Source: an uncultured Bacteroidota bacterium
GTDB lineage: Bacteria; Bacteroidota; Bacteroidia; Chitinophagales; Chitinophagaceae
Direction of reading: 5' to 3'
NCBI GenBank assembly: GCA_903903635.1
Contig: CAIUZK010000193.1
Span: forward strand, 1-40,413
Length of the DNA stretch: 40,413 nt
Below the pieces are notes generated by a model, which did no database searches, was not told the origin of the DNA, and saw nothing but the letters and a program-made list of their open reading frames with translations. Made by a program: the position numbers and the translations under genes. Positions 7,521-15,711 of this stretch are shown here, piece after piece. The stretch's first letter is position 1, and each line of letters opens with the position of its first letter.

Positions 7521-8456
7521 CTAATCAACAGGCAGGTTCTCATCGAGGATAGGTTCAACAGATCTGGCCTGCCTGAGTTGGTGCCATTTTTGGGTGAAGG
7601 GGAGTGCATCGAGCGTGATAAGGTATATTAAAGCTACGACCATAATGATAATAAGTGAGTTGCGATAGTCGAAAAGGTGACCAACCCAAATCTGTTCGAG
7701 TACCAGTACCAGGAGAATGGCTACCAGGTATGGTCTGCGACCCCGCTCTATATCGTGGTGTTTGAATAATACCGCCATGGTGTAATTGAGCAGAAACTGG
7801 CTTACCGAAGCGCCTACGAAAATCCACAGGTCGGCTAGGCGGATCATGTTGAGGTTATGGGCAATGAGTCCGCTGATTAGGCCAACAACAATGCATCCAA
7901 TGTTTACCGTATTGACAATAACCAGGTTATTTTCTTCACTTGTAGATTTTTTAATAAGCATGTAGCTATAGGAGGTCATGATTATGGCTAGCATGGCAAG
8001 AACGAGACCAATAGGTTTTTCGTTGATCTGACGGGCAATAAAAAATATGGAGAGTACCAGGCAAAATGCGATAATGGATAGAACCAGTTTGAAATCTTTT
8101 TTACGTTTGCCTATAATAAAACCAAGTATAATAGCAAAAGGAATGTCAAGCCGCTGCACCATGGCCACGGTAGATGCATTGAGGTATACATAACTCTGAA
8201 ACAGCATAAGAATGGATATGCCTGCATTGATCATAAATAATCCCTGCTGCCTGAAGTTGCGGGGTAAAAGATTAAGACCATTGCCGGCAGACAGGAATAC
8301 GGTAATAAGGAAAGTGATGGCACTGCGGTAAATGAGCACTGAAGATGAACTGTAACCATGCTGCACCAGGTGGTCGATGGTCATGTTGTTCATAATAGAT
8401 GCAACAATAATGACAATGGCATTGTATTTAATAAGCAGGGTGTCGGCTTTTTGCAT
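7521..8456 (-). CDS. EamA/DMT-superfamily transporter
   Basis: 311 residues with about ten hydrophobic helices in two halves (about 10-145 and 150-290), the duplicated five-helix layout of EamA drug/metabolite transporters. Typical points are the short cytoplasmic N-terminus, a helix ending NASTVAMVQRLDIPFAIILGF (equivalent to the conserved end of helix 4 in EamA repeats) and a hydrophilic C-terminal tail. The cargo cannot be inferred. It is divergent from the GT9 gene (start 8603) with a 146-base shared upstream region. 282 bases without a gene separate it from the DUF1573 trio, and nothing notable was seen there. Confidence 0.75.
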   Translation of the reverse strand: MQKADTLLIKYNAIVIIVASIMNNMTIDHLVQHGYSSSSVLIYRSAITFLITVFLSAGNGLNLLPRNFRQQGLFMINAGISILMLFQSYVYLNASTVAMVQRLDIPFAIILGFIIGKRKKDFKLVLSIIAFCLVLSIFFIARQINEKPIGLVLAMLAIIMTSYSYMLIKKSTSEENNLVIVNTVNIGCIVVGLISGLIAHNLNMIRLADLWIFVGASVSQFLLNYTMAVLFKHHDIERGRRPYLVAILLVLVLEQIWVGHLFDYRNSLIIIMVVALIYLITLDALPFTQKWHQLRQARSVEPILDENLPVD

Positions 8457-8602
8457 TTAACGGGATTACGGGGGGTAAATTAACGGAATTAGATGGAGAA
8501 ATCAGCGTATCTGATATAGAAACTCAGGTATAAAAGCGATAATAAACATGTAAAATATGGTTATTTCTTTGAAAATAATCGGGCTTGGCGTAACATTGTT
8601 TT

Positions 8603-9607
8603 ATGGAGAAGATGCTGGTGATACAAACTGCTTTTACGGGTGATGTAGTGCTGGCAACAGGTGTGATAGAGAAACTACATGAACGGTATCCCGGGGCGAG
8701 GATCGATTTTCTGCTGCGAAAAGGGAATGAAGGGTTGCTAAAGGGGCATCCTTACCTGGGGAAAGTAATAGTGTGGGATAAGCAAAAGAATAAAAACAGG
8801 AATTTGTTGCGAATAGCGATACAGGTGCGCAACGAAAAATATACGCATGTAATCAACCTGCACAGATTTGGCACATCGGGTTTCATTACCTTTTTGTCGG
8901 GGGCGGGGTTTAAGGCGGGATTTGATAAGAACCCTTTTTCTTTTTGTTATGATCTGAAAGTAAAGCATGTGCTTTCGGAGCCTTATAGCGCCAACCCGGT
9001 GCATGAGGTGCAGCGCAACCAGTTGCTTATAGCCGTACTTACAGATGAACAATTTGCTTTGCCTAAACTCTATCCGTCGGAGGAAGACCGGGCGGCCGTA
9101 AAGCAATACCAGGGCAAGGGGTACATTTGTATTGCGCCTTCCAGTGTGTGGTTTACCAAGCAGTTTCCGGCTGAAAAATGGGTAGCGTTGATTAAGGCGC
9201 TGCCGGCGGAGTATCCTGTATATTTATTGGGTGCGCCGGGAGATACGGGTCTGGCACAGGGAATAACAGATAAGAGCGGGAGGACCGGGGTAGTGAATAT
9301 GTGCGGCAAATTGAATTTCCTTCAATCGGCGGCATTGATGGAAGATGCGGTGATGAACTATGCCAACGATTCGGCGCCATTGCATTTTGCCACTGCCATG
9401 AATGCACAGCTTACGGCGGTGTTTTGCTCCACTGTTCCGGCTTTTGGCTTTGGGCCGTTGCGGCAGCAGGCAAGGGTGGTGGAAGTAACGGAAAGGCTGG
9501 CTTGCAGGCCATGTGGTTTGCATGGGCACAAGGCATGTCCGGAGGGGCATTTTGGTTGCGCTATGAAAATAACCAATGAGCAATTGTTGTGGTGGGTGAA
9601 TGGTTAA
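8603..9607 (+). CDS. Glycosyltransferase family 9 (heptosyltransferase-like)
   Basis: 334 residues in the two-Rossmann GT-B arrangement. The N-terminal motif MLVIQTAFTGDVVLATGVIE matches the acceptor-side signature of ADP-heptose:LPS heptosyltransferases. The C-terminal half has IAPSSVWFTKQFPAEKWVALI and NDSAPLHFATAMNAQLTAVF, the nucleotide-sugar binding signature. Likely role: adding a heptose or related sugar to the LPS core at the inner membrane. A Cys-rich stretch near the C-terminus (CRPCGLHGHKACPEGHFGC) is also seen in other GT9 members. TAACATTG, one mismatch from TAnnTTTG, ends 4 bases before the ATG. The final codons GTG AAT GGT TAA are part of the repeat tract that follows. Confidence 0.85.
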   Translation: MEKMLVIQTAFTGDVVLATGVIEKLHERYPGARIDFLLRKGNEGLLKGHPYLGKVIVWDKQKNKNRNLLRIAIQVRNEKYTHVINLHRFGTSGFITFLSGAGFKAGFDKNPFSFCYDLKVKHVLSEPYSANPVHEVQRNQLLIAVLTDEQFALPKLYPSEEDRAAVKQYQGKGYICIAPSSVWFTKQFPAEKWVALIKALPAEYPVYLLGAPGDTGLAQGITDKSGRTGVVNMCGKLNFLQSAALMEDAVMNYANDSAPLHFATAMNAQLTAVFCSTVPAFGFGPLRQQARVVEVTERLACRPCGLHGHKACPEGHFGCAMKITNEQLLWWVNG

Positions 9608-9690
9608 ATGGTTGATAGGTTGAATAGTTGATAGGTTGAAAAGTTGATAGGTTGAAAAGTTGATAGGTTGATAGGTTGGATAGTTGAATG
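9597..9690 (+). repeat. GGTTGATA tandem tract at the GT9 stop codon
   Basis: About eleven degenerate units of GGTTGATA / GGTTGAATA / GTTGATA follow one another in about 94 bases. The tract starts inside the coding region: GAATGGTTAAATGGTTGA supplies the last codons and the TAA stop (9605-9607). Because units vary between 7 and 9 bases, TGA, TAA and TAG occur in every frame. Rightward of the tract, to the tsaC start at 9857, nothing else was recognised. Confidence 0.8.
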
Positions 9691-9856
9691 ATGAGGTTTT
9701 TATACTTAATATGGCATATAGCCCCAAAATGAAAATTAACCATAAAGCAAACGAAGGATATCACACTCGATGGTAATAAGTTATGAAATAAAAGGCACAA
9801 AGATTATTTTCAATAAAATCACTTTTCCGCTTGCAAAATATTGATTCTTAATAGTT

Positions 9857-10429
9857 ATGGTGGATTTTGAAGAGGATATAAAAAGCTGCATTAAAACCCT
9901 GCAAGAGGGTGGCGTGATACTATATCCTACCGATACGGTTTGGGGGCTTGGGTGTGATGCGACCAACGAGGAAGCTGTGGAGCGGGTATTTACCCTGAAA
10001 AACAGGCCGAAGGAGAAAAGTATGATCGTGCTGCTGGCAGAAGCCAGGGATGTGATCAGGTATGTGGCCTCACCTCATCCTGATATAATTTCGATAGTGG
10101 AGGAATTGGAGGGACCAACAACGGTGGTGTATGAAAATGCACTGGGTTTTGCTGAAAATGTTGTGGGACAGGATGGAAGCATAGCTATAAGGGTAACCAA
10201 TGATGTTTTTTGCAAGGCGCTGATAAAAAGATACCGGAAACCGATAGTGTCTACCTCGGCCAATATAAGCGGGGATGCTACGCCCGCAATTTTCACACAG
10301 GTGAGTAAATCTATTGTTGATGGTGCTGATTATGTGGTGCAGTACCGCAGGGATGATATGGAGGTGAGAAGCCCGTCGCGGTTGGTGAGAATAAATGATG
10401 ATGGGGGAGTGGAGGTGCTGAGGGGGTAG
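9857..10429 (+). CDS. tsaC: L-threonylcarbamoyladenylate synthase (Sua5/YrdC/YciO family)
   Basis: 190 residues, a single YrdC domain. The enzyme makes threonylcarbamoyl-AMP from threonine, bicarbonate and ATP for the universal tRNA t6A37 modification. The N-terminal motif GGVILYPTDTVWGLGCDA is diagnostic. The K-x-R-P element (KNRPKEKSM) and S-x-N element (STSANISG) of the active site are both present. The C-terminal RSPSRLVRI also fits. It lacks the C-terminal Sua5 domain, so it is the short TsaC form; YciO paralogues are hard to exclude. The TAG stop is followed at once by another GGTTGATA tract. Confidence 0.88.
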   Translation: MVDFEEDIKSCIKTLQEGGVILYPTDTVWGLGCDATNEEAVERVFTLKNRPKEKSMIVLLAEARDVIRYVASPHPDIISIVEELEGPTTVVYENALGFAENVVGQDGSIAIRVTNDVFCKALIKRYRKPIVSTSANISGDATPAIFTQVSKSIVDGADYVVQYRRDDMEVRSPSRLVRINDDGGVEVLRG

Positions 10430-10573
10430 GTGGTTGGTTGATAAGTTGAATGGTTGATTAGTTGAATGGTTGATTAGTTGAATGGTTGAATGGTTGAATG
10501 GTTGTTTTTTTGAATGGTTCCCGCCTTCGCTGAAGCTATGGCGGGCGAGGGATAAGTTGAATGGTTGATAGGT
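10430..10573 (+). repeat. GGTTGAAT/GGTTGATA tandem tract at the tsaC stop, interrupted by a REP-like palindrome
   Basis: It begins at the base after the tsaC TAG (10427-10429) with GTGGTTGGTTGATAAGTTGA. It continues with units GGTTGATTA and GTTGAAT, then repeated GGTTGAAT up to about 10519. A palindromic insert (about 10520-10550) follows, after which the tract resumes with GATAAGTTGAATGGTTGATAGG. The unit is the same as at 9597-9690. The array resuming on the other side suggests the palindrome was inserted into an existing tract. Confidence 0.8.
10521..10543. repeat. REP-like palindrome, copy 2
   Basis: CCCGCC (10520-10525) pairs with GGCGGG (10540-10545) around a mini-stem TTC-GCT-GAA. It matches 18 of 23 positions of the motif at 495-517. 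It is embedded in the tandem tract after tsaC. Confidence 0.6.
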
Positions 10574-10600
10574 TTGGGTGGCTTAACGATATTATATTTG
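10573..10600 (+). promoter_or_regulatory. Promoter abutting the M14 peptidase start
   Basis: TTTG at 10573-10576, a 16-base spacer, and TATATTTG at 10593-10600, which ends 4 bases before the ATG at 10605. The spacing is shorter than the usual 19-21. If active, transcription would start at or next to the ATG, giving a leaderless mRNA. The TTTG is at the very end of the repeat tract. Confidence 0.4.
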
Positions 10601-10604
10601 CTAT

Positions 10605-12347
10605 ATGAAAAGATTGTTGCTGTTGGTTTTGGCAGTTATACTGGTAGGTGGTTTGGCCCGTGCCGGGGGGACTGATACAACATTTATTACGCCATTTGAA
10701 CGGTCGAACGGCATGGAGACGGCTACCTATGCCGAGGCAATGGATTTTTACAAACGACTGTATACCACTTACCACAGTACGCTGATAGGAGATGCCGGAA
10801 TTACTGATATTGGTTTGCCACTGAGGGCAGTTTATTATACAAGGGACGGCAAGTATATCAGGGAAGATTGGAAGCAAAGCAACCGGATCATCATACTGAT
10901 CAATAATGATATTCACCCCGGCGAGCCTGATGGGGTGGATGCCTGTATGATGCTGATAAGGGATGCTGTGATGGGCAAAATAGCCGTGCCTGAAAATATA
11001 GTGCTGGTTGTGGTTCCTATGTATAACCTGGGTGGTGCACTTAACCGCAACAGTAACAGCCGTCCGAATCAGAACGGGCCGCGCAGCTATGGTTTCAGGG
11101 GGAATGCCCGGAACCTGGACCTGAACCGTGATTTTACAAAGTGTGATGCCGCCGAGACACTGGGATTGGAAGAACTCTTTGCACGTATAAATCCGGATAT
11201 TTTTATTGATAACCATGTGAGCGACGGCGCAGACTATCAGCATATAATGACCCTGCTGGCATCGCAGCATGATAAAATGGGTGGTGAGACAGGCGCTTAT
11301 ATGTATAAAACCTTTACCCCGCTGCTGTATCAGGACATGAAGGCCAAGGGTTATGACCTTGTGCCCTATGTGAATGATTTTGACAAAACACCGGAAAATG
11401 GCTGGCGTGAATTTTATGATCCGCCAAGGTTCTCAAGCGGATACGCGGCATTGTATCATATTCTGGCCTATGTGCCTGAAACCCATATGCTGAAGCCCTT
11501 TAAGGATAGGGTGATGGCTACTTATGAATTGATGCTGACATTTATTAAAACCGCCTCGGAGCATGCAGGTGAGATAAAACGGATAAGGGCCGATGATAAA
11601 AAAGACCTTATGCTGCAGAAAGACTTTGTACTGGACTGGACTCCTGATACGACCCGTTGCGACAGTATAGAGTTTAAAGGTTATGAGGCAGGTTATAAAG
11701 AGAGCGGCGTATCGGGATTGCCGAGGTTGTATTACGACCGGTCAAAACCATACACCAGAACGATTCCTTTCTATAATCATTTTGTGCCCGTGAAATCGGT
11801 GACTGCGCCACAGGCTTATATAATACCCAAAACATGGGTGTCGGTTATAAGCTGCCTCAGGGCAAACGGAGTGCATACAGAACGTTTTGAAAAGGATACA
11901 GCAATAAATGTTACGGCCTATCACATTGATAATTACGAAACCCTGGACAAGCCGTATGAAAAGCACTACCTGCATAAAAATGTTAAGGTAACCCCCATGA
12001 AGGGGAAGATGAACTTTGCAGAGGGGGATTATTATATTACCCTGAGCCAGCCGGCAAAGCGCTACCTGGTGGAAACACTGGAACCAACCGGCCCGGATGC
12101 GTTTTTTGCATGGAATATTTTTGATGGCATACTGCAGCAGAAAGAATATTTCAGCGACTATGTATTTGAGGATGTAGCTGCTCAGTTGCTGGCTAAGGAC
12201 CCGGCACTTAAAAAATTGCTGGAAGAAAAACGAAAAAAAGATCCTGAATTTGCCAAAGATGGCAATGCGCAACTTGATTTTGTGTACCGGCATTCGGCCT
12301 ATCTGGACCAGGCTTACTTAAGGTATCCGGTGTATAGGGTGGAGTAA
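10605..12347 (+). CDS. Secreted M14-family zinc metallocarboxypeptidase-like protein
   Basis: 580 residues. The signal peptide (about 1-20, ending ARAGG) is followed by an M14 catalytic domain to about residue 320. Zinc ligands are visible as HPGE (His104, Glu107) and His204 in IDNHVSDGADYQH. The Asn-Arg substrate pair is in DLNRDF (Asn174-Arg175). The candidate catalytic Glu is Glu292 in YVPETHMLKP. The C-terminal 260 residues form an additional beta-rich region with no recognised family. All M14 essentials appear present, so it is probably active in the periplasm on peptides or peptidoglycan-derived substrates. It stands alone between a repeat tract and a convergent SET-domain gene 22 bases downstream. 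Confidence 0.85.
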   Translation: MKRLLLLVLAVILVGGLARAGGTDTTFITPFERSNGMETATYAEAMDFYKRLYTTYHSTLIGDAGITDIGLPLRAVYYTRDGKYIREDWKQSNRIIILINNDIHPGEPDGVDACMMLIRDAVMGKIAVPENIVLVVVPMYNLGGALNRNSNSRPNQNGPRSYGFRGNARNLDLNRDFTKCDAAETLGLEELFARINPDIFIDNHVSDGADYQHIMTLLASQHDKMGGETGAYMYKTFTPLLYQDMKAKGYDLVPYVNDFDKTPENGWREFYDPPRFSSGYAALYHILAYVPETHMLKPFKDRVMATYELMLTFIKTASEHAGEIKRIRADDKKDLMLQKDFVLDWTPDTTRCDSIEFKGYEAGYKESGVSGLPRLYYDRSKPYTRTIPFYNHFVPVKSVTAPQAYIIPKTWVSVISCLRANGVHTERFEKDTAINVTAYHIDNYETLDKPYEKHYLHKNVKVTPMKGKMNFAEGDYYITLSQPAKRYLVETLEPTGPDAFFAWNIFDGILQQKEYFSDYVFEDVAAQLLAKDPALKKLLEEKRKKDPEFAKDGNAQLDFVYRHSAYLDQAYLRYPVYRVE

Positions 12348-12369
12348 TTCTGCTAATAGTTTTTTTCGG

Positions 12370-12756
12370 TTATTCGGCTTCAAACCATAATTTGGCCTGG
12401 TCGTTCCAGTCGCCATTGTAGTTGATGGTGAGTTCTTCGCCGGGAGCAATATCACGAATTGTCTGGATAAACATAGTCTGCTCTTCGTAGTTCATGCAAT
12501 ATTCACAATTGGAATAGTAGGCGTGATTGTACAGGGGTATCCAGCCCAGCGCCATGCAGCACATGGGTTGCCCATCAGGTTGCCATTCGAAAATATAATC
12601 GTGCAGCAAGGTCTGGTCTGCTATTTTCCGGTCTTCGGCTGTTAGTACGATAACAGGAGCCGTTTCTAAAATGGTGCCCTCTGGTATGGCAGCGGTTGTG
12701 AAAATGCCACGGCCTTTGCCTTGCGTATTACTGATATATAATTTAGAACGGGGCAT
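12370..12756 (-). CDS. SET-domain protein (putative lysine methyltransferase)
   Basis: 128 residues, essentially a bare SET domain without pre- or post-SET zinc regions and without a signal peptide. Motif I is GKGRGIFTTAAIPEGTILETAP (about 13-34). The NH motif is NHAYYSNC (Asn77-His78), and the closing GEELTINYNGDW carries the catalytic-type Tyr113. These are the SAM- and lysine-site elements of SET methyltransferases. Bacterial SET proteins of this size are known, but targets are mostly unknown. TATTTTTG on the - strand (12772-12779), an exact TAnnTTTG match, ends 15 bases before the ATG. It is convergent with the M14 gene. Confidence 0.85.
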   Translation of the reverse strand: MPRSKLYISNTQGKGRGIFTTAAIPEGTILETAPVIVLTAEDRKIADQTLLHDYIFEWQPDGQPMCCMALGWIPLYNHAYYSNCEYCMNYEEQTMFIQTIRDIAPGEELTINYNGDWNDQAKLWFEAE

Positions 12757-12910
12757 GAGGGTGTGAATTTACAAAAATACCATGCGAAACCACGAATACA
12801 GGGTAAAATATGGGTAAATGGGGTGATTTTGAAACTAATCTGAAACCATATGGTAATAGTATCTTTTTTTAACAGTATTTTTATATTTTTACAACCAAAA
12901 GGTGCCTGAT

Positions 12911-13747
12911 ATGAATTTTATTAAAAGACCGATACTATTTATCGCTGTTATTTTGTTGGGAATGCCAATGGCCGGACAGGCTCAGTACCTGTTTCAGTTA
13001 AAGCCATTTTTTAGTTATTTCTCAGATATGGACAGGTATGAAATAGGCGGTCATGGAATAATGACAATGGGTGAATTTGACGGTACCGTACCATTTGGCA
13101 GTTTAGGCGCCGGATTGGGTGATACCAACATTACTCACCAGATTTCCCAGTTTAATGTGGGAGGCTATATCGGTACATCAATACCATTTAAAGCCACAGG
13201 CCATATCAGTTTGTGGGCTATGTCGATAGGTATTACCGGCAATATGCTGTCATGGCCGGGATTGAATCTGGCTTATGTGAACAATGATGTGAAAAGCGGC
13301 AAGCCATCGATGGATGCCAGCACAATACAGATAGGAATGCCAATTGGTGTAGAGTGGAAGGTGGGATGTGATGCCATCAATAGTAAACGCCTGGCATTTG
13401 GCGCATCAGTAGGAGCAGGGATTATACCTCAATTCAATATGACGACTTTGGCTAATGCTCCGGATGTTAAGAACGGAATGAGTTTTAACTGTGCACCGTA
13501 TCTGAAAGCTGAATTTGCTGAAAATCTGGCTATGTGTATGAAGCTCAGGTTTATGGCTACAATGGGCGATGTGTCTATGATTGATGTGAACCATGCTTTA
13601 CCAGGCAAGACTGACGGACCATTCAAGATCGTGTCGCACGGTAATATTTACATTTCCTGGATCATCATGCCATTCTCTGTAAGGTGGAGAGAAACAGCAT
13701 GGTGGAATACACATGATACTTACAATCAGCACGACAGGCTGAACTAA
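12911..13747 (+). CDS. Secreted, probably outer-membrane protein of unknown function
   Basis: 278 residues from the ATG at 12911; a GTG at 12902 is in frame but puts three residues before MNFIKRP and is less likely. The signal peptide ends at about GQAQY. The mature part alternates short hydrophobic and aromatic strands with Gly-rich turns (GGYIGTSIPF, FGASVGAGIIPQF), as in small beta-barrel proteins of Bacteroidota. No catalytic motif or named family was recognised. It is monocistronic, followed by a cluster of three short hairpins (13862-13940). Confidence 0.6.
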   Translation: MNFIKRPILFIAVILLGMPMAGQAQYLFQLKPFFSYFSDMDRYEIGGHGIMTMGEFDGTVPFGSLGAGLGDTNITHQISQFNVGGYIGTSIPFKATGHISLWAMSIGITGNMLSWPGLNLAYVNNDVKSGKPSMDASTIQIGMPIGVEWKVGCDAINSKRLAFGASVGAGIIPQFNMTTLANAPDVKNGMSFNCAPYLKAEFAENLAMCMKLRFMATMGDVSMIDVNHALPGKTDGPFKIVSHGNIYISWIIMPFSVRWRETAWWNTHDTYNQHDRLN

Positions 13748-13861
13748 TCAAATCATAGTCTTGTAGTTTTTTCGACCCGTGTAAATTGGGGTGTACTTCC
13801 TATGTGTTACTTTGGAGGTAATGTCGTTTAGTTATAAATAATCCGGCATTAGCGCAGTATT

Positions 13862-13940
13862 CAACCGGTTCCCGGTTGGGTTGTATAATTTTTTTACCAG
13901 GGGCTTTGCCCCTGGTAAATCATATTCTTGCCCTTCGGGC
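13862..13940. terminator. Three consecutive hairpins between convergent genes
   Basis: (1) CAACCGG-TTC-CCGGTTG, 13862-13878. (2) TTTACCAGGGGC-TTT-GCCCCTGGTAAA, 13893-13919, a 12-base-pair stem preceded by a T-run on the + strand and flanked by A/T on both sides. (3) GCCC-TTC-GGGC, 13930-13940. The middle one can act as a bidirectional terminator for the convergent genes at 13747 and 13961. The shared 3-base loops and tandem order also fit an interspersed palindromic repeat. Confidence 0.6.
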
Positions 13941-13960
13941 CAGGTTTGTTTTTATTGGTT

Positions 13961-14260
13961 TTATGGGATAATTCTTTCAATCCAAACAGAACTGATTACA
14001 AACAGGGATAGTGTTATGATCAGGGAAACTATGACGATTTTATAGACCTTCTTGCAGTGATACAATGTCTTAAGCACTTTGGGGTCATGAGTCTGTTGTA
14101 TCGCGTAATCTATCACACTGGCGGTTATTCTGTATCCGGTAGTGATTTTACCCTGGACGCGGAGGATATAGAAACGAATGATCATGTAGTGAGCCAGTAA
14201 TATGGTGGCAATAAACAGGATCAAACTAATGTCCTCTATTATCTCCAGAAAATGCCTCAT
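13961..14260 (-). CDS. Small two-helix membrane protein
   Basis: 99 residues with a hydrophobic segment at about 8-33 and another at about 72-95, joined by a basic, helix-prone loop (RVQGKITTGYRITASVIDYA...KVLKTLYHCKKVYK). No signal peptidase site was seen. No family was recognised. It starts 44 bases after the stop of the DUF5009-like gene on the same strand and is probably co-transcribed with it. It may be an accessory to that membrane acyltransferase, but nothing beyond position supports this. Confidence 0.55.
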   Translation of the reverse strand: MRHFLEIIEDISLILFIATILLAHYMIIRFYILRVQGKITTGYRITASVIDYAIQQTHDPKVLKTLYHCKKVYKIVIVSLIITLSLFVISSVWIERIIP

Positions 14261-14304
14261 AAGCTCTTGTTGAACGGAATTGGATCAGGGAAATGGGACA
14301 ATAC

Positions 14305-15438
14305 CTATACCCTAAGAAATACCTTCTTTTTGTACATGAAATACAGAAAAAACCATTTTACCGCGAGGAACCCAATGGACATGATCACAATGTTGTAGGG
14401 GCTGCCCACCAACTGCCCGGCCCATTTGAAAAATGCATTGTTGGCATGGTCCCAGTTGATGAACCGGCTGGAGATGTATATCATGATGGAATTGATACCG
14501 ATGACCTTGAAGAAAAAGGCCCATTGTTTGTATCCCAATACATCAATAATATAGTAGAACAAACTAAGCAGCAGCAGACTTAATCCCCCTGTCTGCAGCA
14601 CAAATGAACTGGTCCAGAGGTTTTTATTGATGGGGAAATCAAGGTTCCAGATTTGAGCTAATACCAGCGAAATTGCCCCTGCAATAGCCAGGTAAATTGC
14701 TTTTTTCTGAGGTGTAAACATGCCGTTGCGCAGTAGTTTGCCAGCCAGTATCCCCAGCAGGCCGGTACATATGGACGGCAGGGTGGAAACAAGACCTTCG
14801 GGGTCGTGAATAACCAGGTAAAGCTTGCCGGGAAGAATAGTTCTATCGATATAAGATGCGAAGTTGCCTTCCATGGTTAAAGTGCCTGCAGGGAAGCCGG
14901 GCGCAGCAGTGAATTTAAGCAGCAGCCAGTAACCAATAAGTATAGCGGCAAACCATACATACTGCATTTTTTCTCTGGCATACAGATAAATGATATTGGC
15001 AAACATATAGGCCAGGCCTATGCGGCCCAATACACTGCAAAAACGCATTTCGGCAACCGGTTTTATAGCCAGGCCATTGTTGCAATACCAACCCAGGAAA
15101 ACCAGTAACAGCCCCCGCTTAACCACCCGCCACAACACTTCATTCTTTGATTTGCCGGTTTCGAGGTCGTGGCCAACCGAATAGGGTGTAGATACGCCAG
15201 CCATGAACAGGAATAGGGGAAAGATAAGATCGTAGGCATGAAAACCGTTCCAGTCGGGATGTGTGAACTGTTCGGATAGCGCTCTCCAGAATGGTGAGCC
15301 GGTGGCCTTGGCCATACCATGAAAAATAAACTCACCCCCGATGATCCAGAACATATCGAATCCTCTAAGTGCATCAAGTGACTCCAGCCGGGAATGACTA
15401 AAACTCTGTGTGCGGATGACTGGATTTAGTGCGCTCAT
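14305..15438 (-). CDS. HGSNAT/DUF5009-like transmembrane acyltransferase
   Basis: 377 residues, about ten transmembrane helices. The N-terminal signature RLESLDALRGFDMFWIIGGE is diagnostic of the DUF5009 / heparan-alpha-glucosaminide N-acetyltransferase family. A conserved FPLFLFMAGVSTPYS loop follows, and later a GLLGILAGKLLR helix. In characterised members the protein moves an acetyl group from cytoplasmic acetyl-CoA across the membrane onto the amino group of a terminal glucosamine. Length is typical. Here it may act on an amino sugar in the periplasm, but no amino-sugar genes lie next to it, so the acceptor is not known. It probably forms an operon with the small membrane protein downstream. 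Only bases of low information lie upstream (15439-15711). Confidence 0.85.
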   Translation of the reverse strand: MSALNPVIRTQSFSHSRLESLDALRGFDMFWIIGGEFIFHGMAKATGSPFWRALSEQFTHPDWNGFHAYDLIFPLFLFMAGVSTPYSVGHDLETGKSKNEVLWRVVKRGLLLVFLGWYCNNGLAIKPVAEMRFCSVLGRIGLAYMFANIIYLYAREKMQYVWFAAILIGYWLLLKFTAAPGFPAGTLTMEGNFASYIDRTILPGKLYLVIHDPEGLVSTLPSICTGLLGILAGKLLRNGMFTPQKKAIYLAIAGAISLVLAQIWNLDFPINKNLWTSSFVLQTGGLSLLLLSLFYYIIDVLGYKQWAFFFKVIGINSIMIYISSRFINWDHANNAFFKWAGQLVGSPYNIVIMSIGFLAVKWFFLYFMYKKKVFLRV

Positions 15439-15711
15439 CTTTTCAATTTGGTTCCGGTAATAATTTCATGTGAAAATAATCATTCCGTTCCTAAAGTGGT
15501 TGGGAAAGGTAGAAATAATGATTTGAGTTGCTCCAATAAGGTATAGGTTTTTTTAGGCAGCCTATGGCAAACAGTCTGGAAGTGGTATGAAAACATATGG
15601 TGTTTTAGGAAATTGGCTCCATAATGATATGTGTCACTTATTGTTCTGACTGCCGTCATAAAATATTCTTTGTCATGTTGCGACTTTTGTGTCGTGACCG
15701 TTTATAAGGTA

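Noticed and set aside
9224-9727. 167-residue open frame on the - strand with a Ser/Thr/Tyr/Asn/Leu-repeat N-terminus
   Set aside because: The repetitive part is the translation of the GGTTGATA array and the rest is the antisense of the GT9 gene.
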